Below, piece by piece: positions 19,290 to 31,500 of a stretch of 36,105 bases of DNA (its first letter is position 1; each line of letters starts with the position of its first letter). The notes below the pieces were generated by a model, which saw only the letters and a list, made by a program, of their open reading frames with translations, was not told where the DNA came from and did not search any database. The stretch covers positions 1 through 36,105 of the IMG/VR virus record IMGVR_UViG_3300037961_002688, one strand, 5' to 3'. This stretch comes from a virus. A program made the translations under genes and the position numbers.

Positions 19290-21061
19290 TAGAAATAGCT
19301 ATAGGAGGCGTTGCCCATAGAGGCAACGTCATTCCCTATAATCAATTACCTATTTATGTTGCTAATAAACATAAAACAACATTCAAAAAAGGTACAGAGT
19401 TTTATCGTTCATTATTTGTATATGATAATACATTTAATGGTAAGATAAAAGAATATACAGGTACATTTGACATAGATGAAATAGTACTTGATGTAGATTG
19501 TAAAATTGGAGAACTATCTTTAGAACATGTAAAAGAAATTGTTAACTTTTTAGTAAAAGAATTAGATGACAATTTTGATATATGGTTCTCAGGTACTGGA
19601 TTTCATATGCATTTACCAGACTTATTCCATATAGGTAAGCATATAGATTTACCAAATATAATGAGATTAAGTATAGATAAAGCTGTAGGTAAGTTTGGTG
19701 TAGATAATATTTATGATAGAGCTAGATTAATTAGAACTAAATATTCATACAATATTAAAAATCATACTTACAAAATACCAGTATCAATAGATATGTTAGA
19801 TGAATTTACATACAATGATTTTATAGAACATGCACAAAATCCAAATGTATATATAGCACAACGTGATCCCCAAAAATTAATACAACCTAGAACATCTGAT
19901 GAACCTTTATGGGAAAGATTTATTGTAATGGGTAAATCTAATCAAATATCTACAAGTAAACCAAAAGATAATACTAAGTCAGAGTTTACAGCACATGTAA
20001 CTTGTGTACAAAAGATGTTTGCACAAGGACCAATAGAAGGTAAACGTCATCAAACTATATTACGTATGGCATCTGCATGGAAACGTAGTGGCATACCAAG
20101 AGAAGGTACTGAAAGTCTTATACATAAATGGTCGCCATCATTTGACACATTAGAAACAAAGTCTATGTTAGATACAATATATGGATGGGAACATGATGGA
20201 TATGGATGTCAAGATTCTATAATGGATTCATTCTGTGATAGTAAATGTAAATTTTACAAACATAAAGACTATGGTGTAGAAATATTTAATGCAGATACTA
20301 TGACACAACAGTTTCAAGAATTTGTAGAATCTGAAGATGATAGTAATAGTTTTGATTTAAATAATTTCTATAATATTGGTAGCAGTTATAAGTTTACAAT
20401 AGGTGAGCTTATAACAATGATTGGTGATACCAAACTTGGTAAAACAGCTTTTATACAAAACCTTGTAGTAAGAGCTAACCAATTTAAATGTTTGTATCTA
20501 TCATTAGAGGTAAATCAATTGCTAATGTGGAGAAGATTTAATCAAATTGCATTTAATATGAATAAACAAGATGTTATTGATAAGTATAAAAGCAATGATA
20601 AAGAGTTCTTTAAAGAAGCAAATGATAAACTTGGACATATAAAACTAATGACTGTATCACCAGAGCTCAATAATATTATAGATGTAATATCTAATTTACA
20701 ACCAAAGATACTTGTAATAGATACTATTGATGAGATACGTGTTGATTATTCAAATGATTCACTTGTTAAAATGCAACGAATAGTTAGTAAGCTTAAAGAA
20801 ATTGCTCAAAAATATGAGATAATGATATTTGTTGTAAGTCATATTAGTAAGAGTGCAGCATTTGAAGGTAATCTAAATAGACATAGTGCTAAAGGTGATT
20901 CATCAATAGAACAAAAATCAGATAAACTACTAGGCATATATGCACCAGACCCTAATGGTAAAGCTAGAGTTGTAGAAAGTATTGTTGCAAGAGATGAATC
21001 TAGTTTTAAATTAAAGTGTTATTTTAATCATGAAACATTTAGATTTAAACAAGCAATATAG
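19271..21061 (+). CDS. AEP primase fused to DnaB/RadA-like helicase
   Basis: A 596-residue replicative enzyme. Residues ~65-180 are an archaeo-eukaryotic-type primase: IVLDVDC with Asp74 and Asp76 (metal pair) and SGTGFHMHLP at 107-116 with its histidines (nucleotide binding), then VDNIYDRARLIRTKYSY. Residues ~240-330 form a PriCT-like linker with cysteines CQDSIMDSFCDSKC. From ~370 comes a RecA-fold helicase: Walker A GDTKLGKT (385-392), Walker B LVIDTIDE (481-488) and a VVSHISK sensor. It should unwind the fork and prime it. No phage DNA polymerase is encoded beside it, so it probably feeds the host polymerase. Confidence 0.88.
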   Translation: MEDTALVEIAIGGVAHRGNVIPYNQLPIYVANKHKTTFKKGTEFYRSLFVYDNTFNGKIKEYTGTFDIDEIVLDVDCKIGELSLEHVKEIVNFLVKELDDNFDIWFSGTGFHMHLPDLFHIGKHIDLPNIMRLSIDKAVGKFGVDNIYDRARLIRTKYSYNIKNHTYKIPVSIDMLDEFTYNDFIEHAQNPNVYIAQRDPQKLIQPRTSDEPLWERFIVMGKSNQISTSKPKDNTKSEFTAHVTCVQKMFAQGPIEGKRHQTILRMASAWKRSGIPREGTESLIHKWSPSFDTLETKSMLDTIYGWEHDGYGCQDSIMDSFCDSKCKFYKHKDYGVEIFNADTMTQQFQEFVESEDDSNSFDLNNFYNIGSSYKFTIGELITMIGDTKLGKTAFIQNLVVRANQFKCLYLSLEVNQLLMWRRFNQIAFNMNKQDVIDKYKSNDKEFFKEANDKLGHIKLMTVSPELNNIIDVISNLQPKILVIDTIDEIRVDYSNDSLVKMQRIVSKLKEIAQKYEIMIFVVSHISKSAAFEGNLNRHSAKGDSSIEQKSDKLLGIYAPDPNGKARVVESIVARDESSFKLKCYFNHETFRFKQAI

Positions 21062-21073
21062 ATTGGAGTAAGC

Positions 21074-21337
21074 ATGACAAAGTTTGAGATAATAGATGAG
21101 TTTGATAATATAGTAGAAGAAGCAATAGGAGATAGAATAAATCCTGATTATTATACTGATGGTATAGAAACTACTAAATATGTATTAAGCCATAAGCTAG
21201 GCTTTTGTGAAGGTAATATAATTAAATATTTAACTAGATATAAACAAAAGAATGGCTTAGAAGATTTGTTAAAAGCTCAAAAATATCTCAGACTTTTAAT
21301 TGCTGATGTAATTAAAAAAGTAAATACAGGAAGATAA
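21074..21337 (+). CDS. DUF3310 protein
   Basis: An 87-residue protein with GGAG before ATG 21074. INPDYYTDGIETTKYVLSHK and GNIIKYLTRYKQKNGLEDLL plus KAQKYLRLLI are the classic DUF3310 core ('npdhY...gIe.i....l.f..GNaiKYi.Ry..Kng.eDl.Ka..yl'), a short helical domain common in phages, sometimes fused to nucleotide-kinase-like proteins. Its role is unknown. The first ~20 residues are an acidic leader. It follows the primase-helicase gene closely. Confidence 0.82.
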   Translation: MTKFEIIDEFDNIVEEAIGDRINPDYYTDGIETTKYVLSHKLGFCEGNIIKYLTRYKQKNGLEDLLKAQKYLRLLIADVIKKVNTGR

Positions 21338-21535
21338 ATGGATATAAAATTATTAGGATTTCCTATTTTTACATACATTGTTATCAATGAAAATGAAATT
21401 TCAGGATTTAAAATAAAATTAATAAAATTATTAAGTTTTACAGCAACACTAGGTGAAGCTAAAGGAGATCACTTGATGTTTGCATTTGGTATATACAAAC
21501 TTGATGTAATTATAGGCACAAGCCTTTGGAGGTAA
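21338..21535 (+). CDS. hypothetical hydrophobic/strand-rich protein (65 residues)
   Basis: ATG 21338 abuts the upstream stop. The protein is largely hydrophobic strands: DIKLLGFPIFTYIVINENEI, KLIKLLSFTATLGEAKGDHL and MFAFGIYKLDVIIGTSLWR. It could be a small beta protein. Only the coupling to its neighbours, including a GGAGG formed by its own last codons for the next gene, supports it. No family recognised. Confidence 0.6.
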   Translation: MDIKLLGFPIFTYIVINENEISGFKIKLIKLLSFTATLGEAKGDHLMFAFGIYKLDVIIGTSLWR

Positions 21536-21536
21536 T

Positions 21537-21731
21537 ATGAGTTATACAATAAGAGTAACTAAAGTTAAAAAAATGTTTAACCAAGAAAAGGTACAAATAA
21601 CAACAGATGTACTTAATATGATTGACCAAAAAATAGCTTTTAAATTAAGACTAATGGTTAAGAAATGTAAAGACCATAATATAAAAAGACTTAATGAAGA
21701 AGTTTATCCTTATGTAGAAAGAATGTTATGA
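21537..21731 (+). CDS. hypothetical basic protein (64 residues)
   Basis: ATG 21537 lies behind TTTGGAGGTAAT. It is a lysine-rich helical protein, e.g. YTIRVTKVKKMFNQEKVQIT and KIAFKLRLMVKKCKDHNIKR. Its stop overlaps the resolvase ATG (ATGA), so the two are co-translated. A nucleic-acid-binding partner of the resolvase is conceivable, but it is not identified. Confidence 0.65.
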   Translation: MSYTIRVTKVKKMFNQEKVQITTDVLNMIDQKIAFKLRLMVKKCKDHNIKRLNEEVYPYVERML

Positions 21732-22096
21732 GCCACCCTAGTAAAGTAAAAGGTAATAGAGTTGAACGTGAGGTAGTAGACATATTTAAACAAGAAAATA
21801 TAAAGGCTACAAGAGCATGGGGTTCTAATGGTAAATCATTAGGACTACATGAAGAGGTAGATGTTTATGTAAATGATTTAGATTTAAAAATACAAGTCAA
21901 AGCACGTAAACAAATTGCTGAGTATGTTATACCTGATACAAATATAGTAGACATGCAAGTAGTAAAAGGTAATAACAAACCACATTTAGCAGTATTACCA
22001 TTAAAAGTATTAATTAAATACTTAAAAGAAATTAAAGAACTTAATGAACTAAAAACAGATATGGCATATGAAAGGGCACAATATCATGAAAGTTAA
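21728..22096 (+). CDS. PD-(D/E)XK (Hjc-like) Holliday-junction resolvase
   Basis: A 122-residue nuclease. KGNRVEREVVDIFKQ carries the helix with the first acidic residue, EEVDVYV supplies the catalytic aspartate and LKIQVKARK the (E/Q)xK element, with the RAWGSNGKSLG loop between as in archaeal Hjc-type resolvases ('G...Er......G..a.R..gSg....pDi.......vEvK'). The motif uses Gln in place of the usual Glu before VK. It should cut branched DNA before packaging. It overlaps genes on both sides. Confidence 0.78.
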   Translation: MSHPSKVKGNRVEREVVDIFKQENIKATRAWGSNGKSLGLHEEVDVYVNDLDLKIQVKARKQIAEYVIPDTNIVDMQVVKGNNKPHLAVLPLKVLIKYLKEIKELNELKTDMAYERAQYHES

Positions 22097-22340
22097 ACAA
22101 GTTATAGAAATGTTAAAGGAATTAGAACATCAAGATGCACATTTAGATTTATCTTGCGACCCAGAAGGTAATCAATATGGACCTATTGACCAAGGTATTG
22201 CAGAAGGTTATTTAAAAGGTACAAAAGAAAGAGTATATAGTATATATCCTGAATATTTAGAAGATGCATTAGATAGATATAAAGAAAGAGATGCTATAAA
22301 TGCTTATAGTGGTGATTTAGAAGGATTAGTCAATGGGTAA
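22086..22340 (+). CDS. hypothetical acidic protein (84 residues)
   Basis: The start at ATG 22086 was chosen because an AAAGGG site lies at good spacing and the residues begin MKVKQVIEMLKELEHQDAHL, a common phage opening ('v..l...L...d.d..l'). The middle, CDPEGNQYGPIDQGIAEGYL, reads like a small phage protein domain ('D.EGN.y..id.i..g') seen in short proteins of unknown function. The C terminus is tyrosine/glutamate-rich. It overlaps the resolvase end and the next micro-gene. Confidence 0.7.
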   Translation: MKVKQVIEMLKELEHQDAHLDLSCDPEGNQYGPIDQGIAEGYLKGTKERVYSIYPEYLEDALDRYKERDAINAYSGDLEGLVNG

Positions 22341-22470
22341 AAAAGTACTATTAGATATATTACAAAACCTAAAAGGTCAAGTGCATATATTTATTGTAGA
22401 CCCTGTTATAAGACATAGATATGAAGAAGCCTTAACAACTGCAATAGATATAATTAAAAATAAAAAGTAA
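22333..22470 (+). CDS. 45-residue micro-protein, last gene of the early block
   Basis: ATG 22333 overlaps the end of the upstream gene by eight bases; TAA at 22468-22470 is 18 bases before the terminal stem. It encodes KKVLLDILQNLKGQVHIFIV and ALTTAIDIIKNKK, a short alpha/beta peptide. The coupled start supports it. Function unknown. Confidence 0.58.
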   Translation: MGKKVLLDILQNLKGQVHIFIVDPVIRHRYEEALTTAIDIIKNKK

Positions 22471-22488
22471 TCCCTACTTCGTGTGATT

Positions 22489-22577
22489 AGGTAGAGTACA
22501 TGTATGATTCCATTTAGACACGGTGTCTAATGAAATGGGTGTCCTGCGAGATACATTGTGCTCTACCTATTTTTTTT
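22489..22577 (+). terminator. branched terminator between convergent blocks
   Basis: AGGTAGAGTACA (22489-22500) pairs with TGTGCTCTACCT (22557-22568), 12 pairs with one U-G. It encloses TGTAT/ATACA and a long inner hairpin built from CCATTTAGACAC and GTGTCT...AAATGG. T8 follows on the plus strand (22570-22577), so it ends early-block transcripts before they run antisense into the giant gene. It is much more complex than an ordinary terminator. Confidence 0.7.
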
Positions 22578-25500
22578 ATTCTTCATCATCTGAAAGATAA
22601 GCATTAATAGCATCTTTACGTTTCTCTAATATATCTTCTCTTTTTATTCTATATTTAACTTTATTAACAGGTATTCTAAAAAAGTTTTCAAAAAATCTTT
22701 CAGGATTCTCTGCTTGTTTTTTTCCTGTATAAACTAATCTGCCAAAAGGATACATTGTATGTATTGTATAATCAGAAAACTTTTGCCAATCACCAGATAT
22801 TAATTCAACTATAGAACCAGGAACTCTAGTTATAGGTGGTAAAGCAGCTTGTAATGGTGCTATAGGTCTTGGTAAAGTTCCATAAAAAGCTCTATCTCTT
22901 TCTATTTTATCACCAAATAACAAATCTGCTGTATCTTGATACCAGTCGTATGGTGGTGGTAATGCTGTATCAAATATAGAGTACATATATGCGCCAGCCA
23001 TAGCCATAGTAAACATATCTATTAAAAATAAATCTTTATATCTTTTATATTCTGGTGTTCCTTCTTTAAGACCATACGATTTTGCTTTTCTATAAAATTC
23101 TTGTCTAACTCTAACAGATTGAAATGCAAACAATTTAAAACGTGTAAGTACTTTACCTAATGCAGTTGTCATAAATGCTGGTCTAAAAGAATTATGATAT
23201 AAAAATTGTGTTGTTTCAATACCTTTTAAACCTGCATCAAATATATATGGGTCTTTCATATTAACATGTATACCATGTCTACCAAGATTTTCTTTAGCTT
23301 GTAATGCATGTGATATAAAAGCATCAGTTCTATTTACTCTTTCAGAAAATTGCATAAAAAGACCACCATATTTAGTCATTGTATCTGAGATACCATATCT
23401 CTGTACAACGTCTTTTGCATTTTCATTGTTATTAGATTTCATTGTATTTTTTATATCTTTAATAAAATTTTTAGCATTAGCACCTAACTTATCTATACCT
23501 TGTTTTAAACCTACATTATACTCTAAATCTGCTTGTGCTAAATAGTTATCAATAATACCTTCTTCTTGTAAATACTTAATTAAATCTTTTCTTGTTTTAA
23601 CTCTTTTGCCATTTTTAAGTTTTATAACAAATTCACCATTAATATCTTTTTCTTTTTTAGAATCAACAAAGTTTTTTAAACCAGCACTACCTATATTCAT
23701 TGCAGCACCACCATATAAATTTGTTGACATAGTACCAGTATTAGCTAATATAGTCATTAGATTAAAACGAGCTTCCAGAGCTCCTAAATCATGTAATCTT
23801 CTAACAAAATAATCTCTTCTAGCTTCTTTACCTTCAGGTGCATTACGTAAAAAAGGCATTTTATTAAACTTATCAGTTTTATATAATCTTTCTAAAGCTT
23901 TAGTAACTGCATAATCTGATGTAAAATAATATGGGTTAAATTTTAACTTTAAAGGATCAGCACCTGCAATAGACTTTTGTATTCTATTAGTAAGCAAAGA
24001 AGGATGTCCTAAACTATTTTTTAAATAAATATAAAGAAAATCAGCCCACATATCTGTATTATTTTTATACTCATTTCTATTAATATATTCAGTTCTTTTT
24101 CTTTCAGCTATATTTTTCTTTGTACCTTCTGCAATAATTTTTTTATACAAAGCATTAGCTTGTACTTCAACTTCTAAATTATGTTTTTTTATATCATCAG
24201 ATATTTGAAAATGTTTATCCATAGCTTTGTTTTTTCTAAATAAATCTATCTGTCTATTTCCATATATTGCAGATATATTAGAAAATAAACTTCTTATAGT
24301 TCTTTGATTATAAGAAGAAAAAGTATTAGGTGTTTTATCATAACCATCAATAAATATTTCACCTCTTTGTAATAGGTTAGGAGGTCTTGAACCAAATCCT
24401 ACATTTTCATATTGTTTATCTAAAAATGCATCTTCAAATCTTGCTGAGTTATTTAAACTTTTTTCTCTAGCTTGTAATAATTGTTCTACAATTTTTTGAT
24501 ATTCTTTTTCAATTTTTTCTTTAGTACCACCTATTGATTCTGCTTGTTGCCTAGCATATTTTTCTATGCTTTCTTGCATAACTTTTCTTGATTCCGTGTT
24601 ATGACCATAATTTAACCTTGACCAATACTCACTAGGTTCAATACGACCAATACCCATTTGTTTTGTAAAATTATTTTTCAACCTATAATCTATACGTTGT
24701 TGTAAGGTTGGTTTTTTATTTTTATTTTTAATTAACAAATCTTTTTCCATTGAGTATTCATATTGATACCTTAATAATTGTTCTAAAGAAATACCTTCAG
24801 GTAATTTATTATTTTTTATTGTTAATAATTTTTTATAAAAATGTTCTAAATTAAATCTACCATTCTTATCATATTGTATATTTTCATTTAACTTGCCAAA
24901 AGTTGGATTTTTAATATCAATAATATCATCAAAAATTATTCTTTTATCATTTTTATCATATGTATAAATATATTCTTTACCCATTCTTTCATAAAACTCT
25001 GTTGTAGCTTTATCATATTTATTAAATAATTCTTGACCATTCCATTTTCTTTGATTTACACCAGATTCATTTTTTATAGGTTCTTTAAAATTAAATTCTT
25101 TCTTTAAAAAATCTGTATATTTTTTACCTGTTAATCTAGGCTCTTCTATATTTCTTTTATTAGAAATTAATTCTGTTAATGTAACTTTGTCATTTGCATT
25201 TAATAAAGAAGTGAATTCAAATTCTTTTGCTAATTTTTCATTATCCATATTTAAAGTTTTATCTTGTAAAAGTCTTACATTTTTAAATGCTTCTCTCATT
25301 TCACCTAAAGGACTAATAAAACGTGCTAGTTTTTTTTGTTCTATACCTTTGGCTGTTCTAACAGGTGATAAAAAGTTATCATAAATTTTAACCATAGATG
25401 GAGCTAAATCTCTTTCAGATATATCTCTTGGGTCTCTTAACCATGTTAACCATTTAAACTTATCTTTTTGTTTACTCTCTATCCACTTAAAATTTTCATT

Positions 25501-28500
25501 CATACTTTTTATATCACTAATAGACATCTTAGATATATCTTTTGCAACCCCTTGATGTCTATATGAATATTCCATAAAGTAATCATTTATAGAATCTATA
25601 GCAGGATATCTTTTAATATTTTCTCTAAATTCTTTTATTGATTGAAAATCTTTATTGTCGAATGCTAATATATCTAAATTATCTTTTTCATATTGTGTAG
25701 CACCTTTTTTAGTTTTACTTAAAACATCATCTGCAATTGATTTAGCTTTATCAGGATTAGATACTATCTCTGTATATTTTTCAGCTAAAGGTTTAAAATA
25801 TTGTCTAATAGGTTCAAAAACAGGAAACTGTATTGTTTGTTGTTTAAACCCTGGTTGTAAATTTGCATCAGACTTTTCAAATAACAACTGCATTCTATCT
25901 AACATATTTTTTTTAGCTACAGCACCTACTTCATAAGAAGAAAAAAAATGGTCATTAGGTCTATAAAAATCTACCATTTCAACCTTTTTTTCTGGTTTAC
26001 TTTTTCCATCTTTATCTATCCTATATATTGTAGGAAAGTCAACATATTTATTTTTTTTACCTACTTTATATGGTATTAGTAAAGCAGTATCAAAAAATTT
26101 AATTAATGGGATAGCATCTACATTATTATTTTTAGCAAACTCTAATATAACTTTTTTATAATCTCTTATTTGTCCATCTGTAATTTCATACCTATTACCT
26201 GTTTCATGTTTTTCAAGATTATCTTTTGTATCAAAACGTTTACCTCTATTAGGATTACTTGTATCATTATGGCTTTGTTTAATTTCATTTGCTTTTTTAT
26301 AAATTTTACCTAATTGTTCAGAAATTTTGTCATAATTTTTTTGCTTTGAAGGACTAAAGCTTTCAAAAACTTCTAGTGATCTTTCGGTTAATAATTCATA
26401 TCCAGATATTTTTTTCATATTTACATCTAAATCAGAAAAAAAATTATTTTTAGTATTCTTACTAATTTTTCTAATTGTAGCAGGTGCTAAAGTATCAAGT
26501 CCAAAAAGATAACTTTTTCTTCCAGAAGTTGTATCTTGAAACTTTAAAATAGGGTCTTTAGTAATATCAATTAATTTTTCTAAAAACTTTTTATCATTAT
26601 TAGATTTACTAAATCTTTCAACGTCAGTTCTTAAATTATTTTGAAATGTTGTTGCTTTTTCAGCATTTTCAATTTTATATAAAACTGGGTCATTTTTAAA
26701 AGCATTTTTAAATTGTTGCCCAGTAGGACTTTGATAATTACCAGAATAATCAAAATCCATTTTTAATTCTCGTAAATAATCAATGCTTTTTTTATTTTGA
26801 GCTACTTTATCTTTTTTAAAAGTTTTATGAAAATTTTCTATATCTTTATATTTTAAAACTTTTTGTCTATTTATTTCTAAACCACGAGGACCTTCCACTA
26901 ATAATTTTCTTTGTTTAAGTGTGTTAAATAAATTTTTATCAAATCTCATTACTTCACCTATAAATTGTTTAGTTGGTAAAGTAATATCTTTATCATTATG
27001 TTTTATTTTTATTACATCATTTTTATCACCTCTTTCTTTTGAAATTTTTGCAATATCTGCTGTATTTAATACATCTTTAAAATTTGTATATTCTTTATCA
27101 TATTTTATTAAATCTTTAAAATCAATTCTTTTACCTTTTAAATCTTTTGCTGTAAATAAAGTATTTAATAAGTCTGCTTTAGCTTTATATATATCTGGTA
27201 TCTTTGTGTATTTTGTACTATCATTTGCAATATTTATTAAACCAAAAACTTTTTTTCTAAATTCTGTAATTCCTTCTGGTTTAATTTTTAATTCAAATAT
27301 TTCTTCATCATATTTTTGTCTTCCTACTCCTTTTTTACTTTTTATATATTGATTATTTTCTTTATCAAAATAAATGCCTGTTTTTTTACCAGTATCTTTT
27401 TCAAATATATATAAGTTTTTACCACCTTGTACATTTAAATACAAGTCATACATTGCATCTCTCATAGCAATAAAACCACCTCTTACATTAGCACCTTCTT
27501 TTCCTATCTCAAATGCTTTCATTCTAAACGAAGGACTAAACTTACTAAAAGAACCAATCTTAGGTTTTTCAGCACCAAGCTGTTTATCTAACCTATCATA
27601 ATCTTTATCTTCTTTTAAATTCCACTTATTTTCCCTCTCTAACTTGACGTTCTTCTTATTTAATTCTATTATATGATTTCTTTCCCCACCTTGAATAATA
27701 AATGCAGAATCAGCATCTTTATCAGCCCCTCCTAGATAAGCATCATCTTTTTTATGTGTATTGATACCTGTACCTTTTTGTTTAGTAAATCCTTTAAATC
27801 TTAAAACTCTAGTTCCACTAACTGCATCTGAAGGTACACGAATAACTAAAAGATCAAATGTATTTTCTAATGTTTTAGCTAAATCAGGACTAGAATTAGT
27901 TTTCTTTAAATATTTATATGTTTCCCACAATGTACCTAAATTTGATTCATTATCTTTATTAATTTGTTTTTTATTTTTAACATCTTTTAAACGTGTAATA
28001 ATATAATTTAATCTTTTTCTGTCAAGTTCTTTTAAATCATTTAATATTGTTTTCATAGGTTTGTAACCTAAATCTAATAAAACTTCACCTTGTTTAAGTT
28101 GTCTATTATTTATCATGTCAGATGTTAATGCTATATCTTTTGTAACAGGGTTAAGCCAACCTTTACCACCATATTCCCAAAATGGTGAGGTTGCTCTTTT
28201 TTTAAAATATTTAGAAACTGAATTTAAATATGAATTTCTAGCTTGTGCTGCTATTGCACTACCTGCAAATTGCCCTTGATTTAAGAAATTCCAATTATTA
28301 TTTTTTTCATGATAAAAATCAAATCTTTCGTCTCCTTTATTTACAAAACTACTTGTAAAAGGTGCATCATCTTTTGCTACTTTTTGTAATGCTTTTCTAA
28401 ATGCTTGTCCTTGTTTACCTGTATTAGATAATTGTTCTATAACAAAATCTAAAGGAAACCTATCTATGTTAGAATAATCTTTATTTAAATGATTTTCTAT

Positions 28501-31500
28501 TTTAGTAAAATCTTTAGTATTATTAAACTCATTTACTAATTCTTGTTCAAATCTTGGAGTTCTATAATAATGTTTTATAAAATTTTTATATGCTTGTGGT
28601 GTATCTTCTTTAGTTAATGTTTTAAAAAATTGTATAGGTATAAATGTACCCCTAGAACCTTTACCTGCATCTTCAAATGTAGATGGATTCATTCTTAAAG
28701 TTTCTATATCTGCACTATGTGTGTTTATAATATCTCTTTGTTTTTTAACAAGAACACCATTTTCTATTGTTTCATATTCTGTTTTTTTAAAATTATATTT
28801 ATTGTTTACAGGGTCATAGTCAACTCTTGTTATATTTTCTGCACCACGTATTTTACTACCTGATTCAAATACTATATAATCTACACCTGCTCTATTAATT
28901 AAATCTTCTATTGCACCTGTTGCACGTTTACCACCAGTTTTATGAAAAAATAAACCATGGCTACCTGTATCAGGTAATCCAAAACTAACAGGTTTTACAT
29001 TATCAAAAGACTTAGGAAATCCTAATGCCCTAATTATATCTGCAAAAACTTTTTGTCTAAAAAATCTACCACCATCAGTTGCTGATGAAGGTTTAGCTAT
29101 AAGTTTACGTTCATTTAATATTTCTGACAAAGCTCTAGCTTGTGAAACATTAGTAGCTGCATACATATCAGTTAATGTTTTATTAGCAGATTTAATAGCT
29201 AATTCTTTCATAAGATTAGGATTTAAATCAGCCCATCTATCCCAAAGCTTTTTATATTCACCATATAAATCTATATCTTTATTTTTTGGACGCCTACCTT
29301 TACCTTCTTTAATACTATTGTATCCTTTTACATCTACTTGATAATGTTGCTCTATACTTCTACCATCTTCAAGTTTTGCATTTAAAGCACTAAATCTTTT
29401 ATCTCCTTGAGTACTAACTTCATATTTTTCTTCTCCAGCAAGTCCAAATCTTGACCATTTAGATTTTACAAAATTAGGATATGGGTCAAAATCTATATCT
29501 TTTACAACTAAATATTTTATTTTACCATCTGGTAGAGATTCTAAAAAAGAAGTTCTGTTCATAGGAACACCAGAGGCTTCTATAAAACCTTGCATTCTTT
29601 TATTATAATCTACAGCATTTTGAAAATAAGAATCTTTACCATTTTTTTTATATTCTTGTGTTCCAACTACTTTTCGTATATCATTTCTAAAAAAATTACC
29701 TTGTGTATCTGTTGGATAATTATGATTTGTTAATTCATGTCTTAAGTTTGAAACAACTATTCTTTCATGTAAACTTTCAGGTCTTATGCCAGTATACATT
29801 TTTTTAAACTCATTTAGAGAATCTTTATAATCTTTTCTAAACTGTGTTAATTCTTTATCTTTAAAATTTGTTGTATTTAAAATTGATTCTAATTTTATTG
29901 CACCATTTCTATCATTAAAACTTGCTGTAATAACATGCCCTTTATCTTTACTACCTGCATATACATATTTATTTTGTTTTGCTAAAGATGTAAATAAATT
30001 ATTAATTTGATTTTTATCTACATATTCATTATTTACTTTTGTAAAAATATCAACTAAATCTTTATGTTCAGTATTTTTAAATAATATATTTTTTTTAAAA
30101 TTTTTCCAAAAACCAGTTGGTACATCTTTTTTAAAATAATGTAAAAATTCAAATCCTCTACCTGCACCAAATGTATCTAATATAGGAGAGTTAAAATGAT
30201 TTACACCTAATTGCTCAAAATCAATACGTTCTGGCATTTGTGTTTCTACATTTTTACCATCAAAAGTTTGTGTTTTATTAGGTAATTGTGCTGCTTGAAA
30301 AAACAATCTACGTAATTCTGTTTCATAATCTGTATTTACTTTATTTTGTTTTTTATATTCAGGCTGAAACAATCTACTATAACTCTCATGATTCTTTAAT
30401 GTATTAATAAAAGTCTCTACATCAGGAGCACTTCTTTTTGTATAGGGATCAACTATATTTGTATTAGGGTCTACTTCAAATATATTTCTTGATAGAAAAT
30501 TATTTAATTCTTTTTTAATACCTGTGAAATCATTGTTATACTTGCCTGAATGCGATTTAATATCTCTAAGCATACCCCTAGAAATAACGTCAAAACTAAC
30601 TGAAAAAGGATTATAATCATCAACCCAATCGGTCCTATTATCAGGATGAGTATTATCATCCAGTTTTGTTTTAAGCTCCATTTCAGGCATTTTGTCAACA
30701 ATTTTAGTATATTCTTCATAAGCAAAATCTCTATATTCTTTATCTATTTGTTTTTGTGTAGGATTAAAATGTTCTTTTCTTAATCTTTCACCTATTACAT
30801 TTCTTATATCTACACCTTCATATAAATAGTCATGCCTACTTAACCAAGCTTTAGCTTGTTCAGTAGATTTTTGCAAAACATATTCTTGTGCTTTAGGTGC
30901 TAAATCAGAAAACCCTTCACTTTTTTCTGGTCTTAATGATAAGCTTTTATTTAAAGAGTTCATTCCAGCAAAGTGTGCACCACCTACAGCCTCATGTGCA
31001 GGTCTTGCATTATAACCAAAAAATCCACCTAATAGATATTCATACAATTGCATTTCTATAGGGTCATCTCTTAGTGTTGAAGGTACACCTGTAAATGATG
31101 CACCTAATGCAGCTCTTAATGCTTTTTCTGCATTTTTTCTTTGTACTTCTGTACCAAATTTTAATCTATTTGCTATAGATATATAATTACCTATACCACC
31201 AAAAGCACCACCTGCTATTGCTCCACCTACAAATGAATTAATATATTCATCAGGACCAGCCCATACATTTGATATTGTACTAGCTGCACCCAACCCAATA
31301 GCTTCTTCTGTAATAGCTCTAGCTGCAGTACCAGGTCTAAAATATTCTAATGCATCTCCTTCAAGTTTACTAAAACTTTTATTTAATCCTCTTTTAGCAA
31401 ATCTTGATGCCATCATAGGAAAAGATGCTTTGTCTAAAACTGTAACAACATTCATACCTATAAAGCCAGTACCTGCTGCTCCTTGTATGTCTGTTAATTT

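Noticed and set aside
30504-30725. Second minus-strand frame inside the giant gene
   Set aside because: Low-complexity shadow of the giant gene in another phase; no ribosome site.
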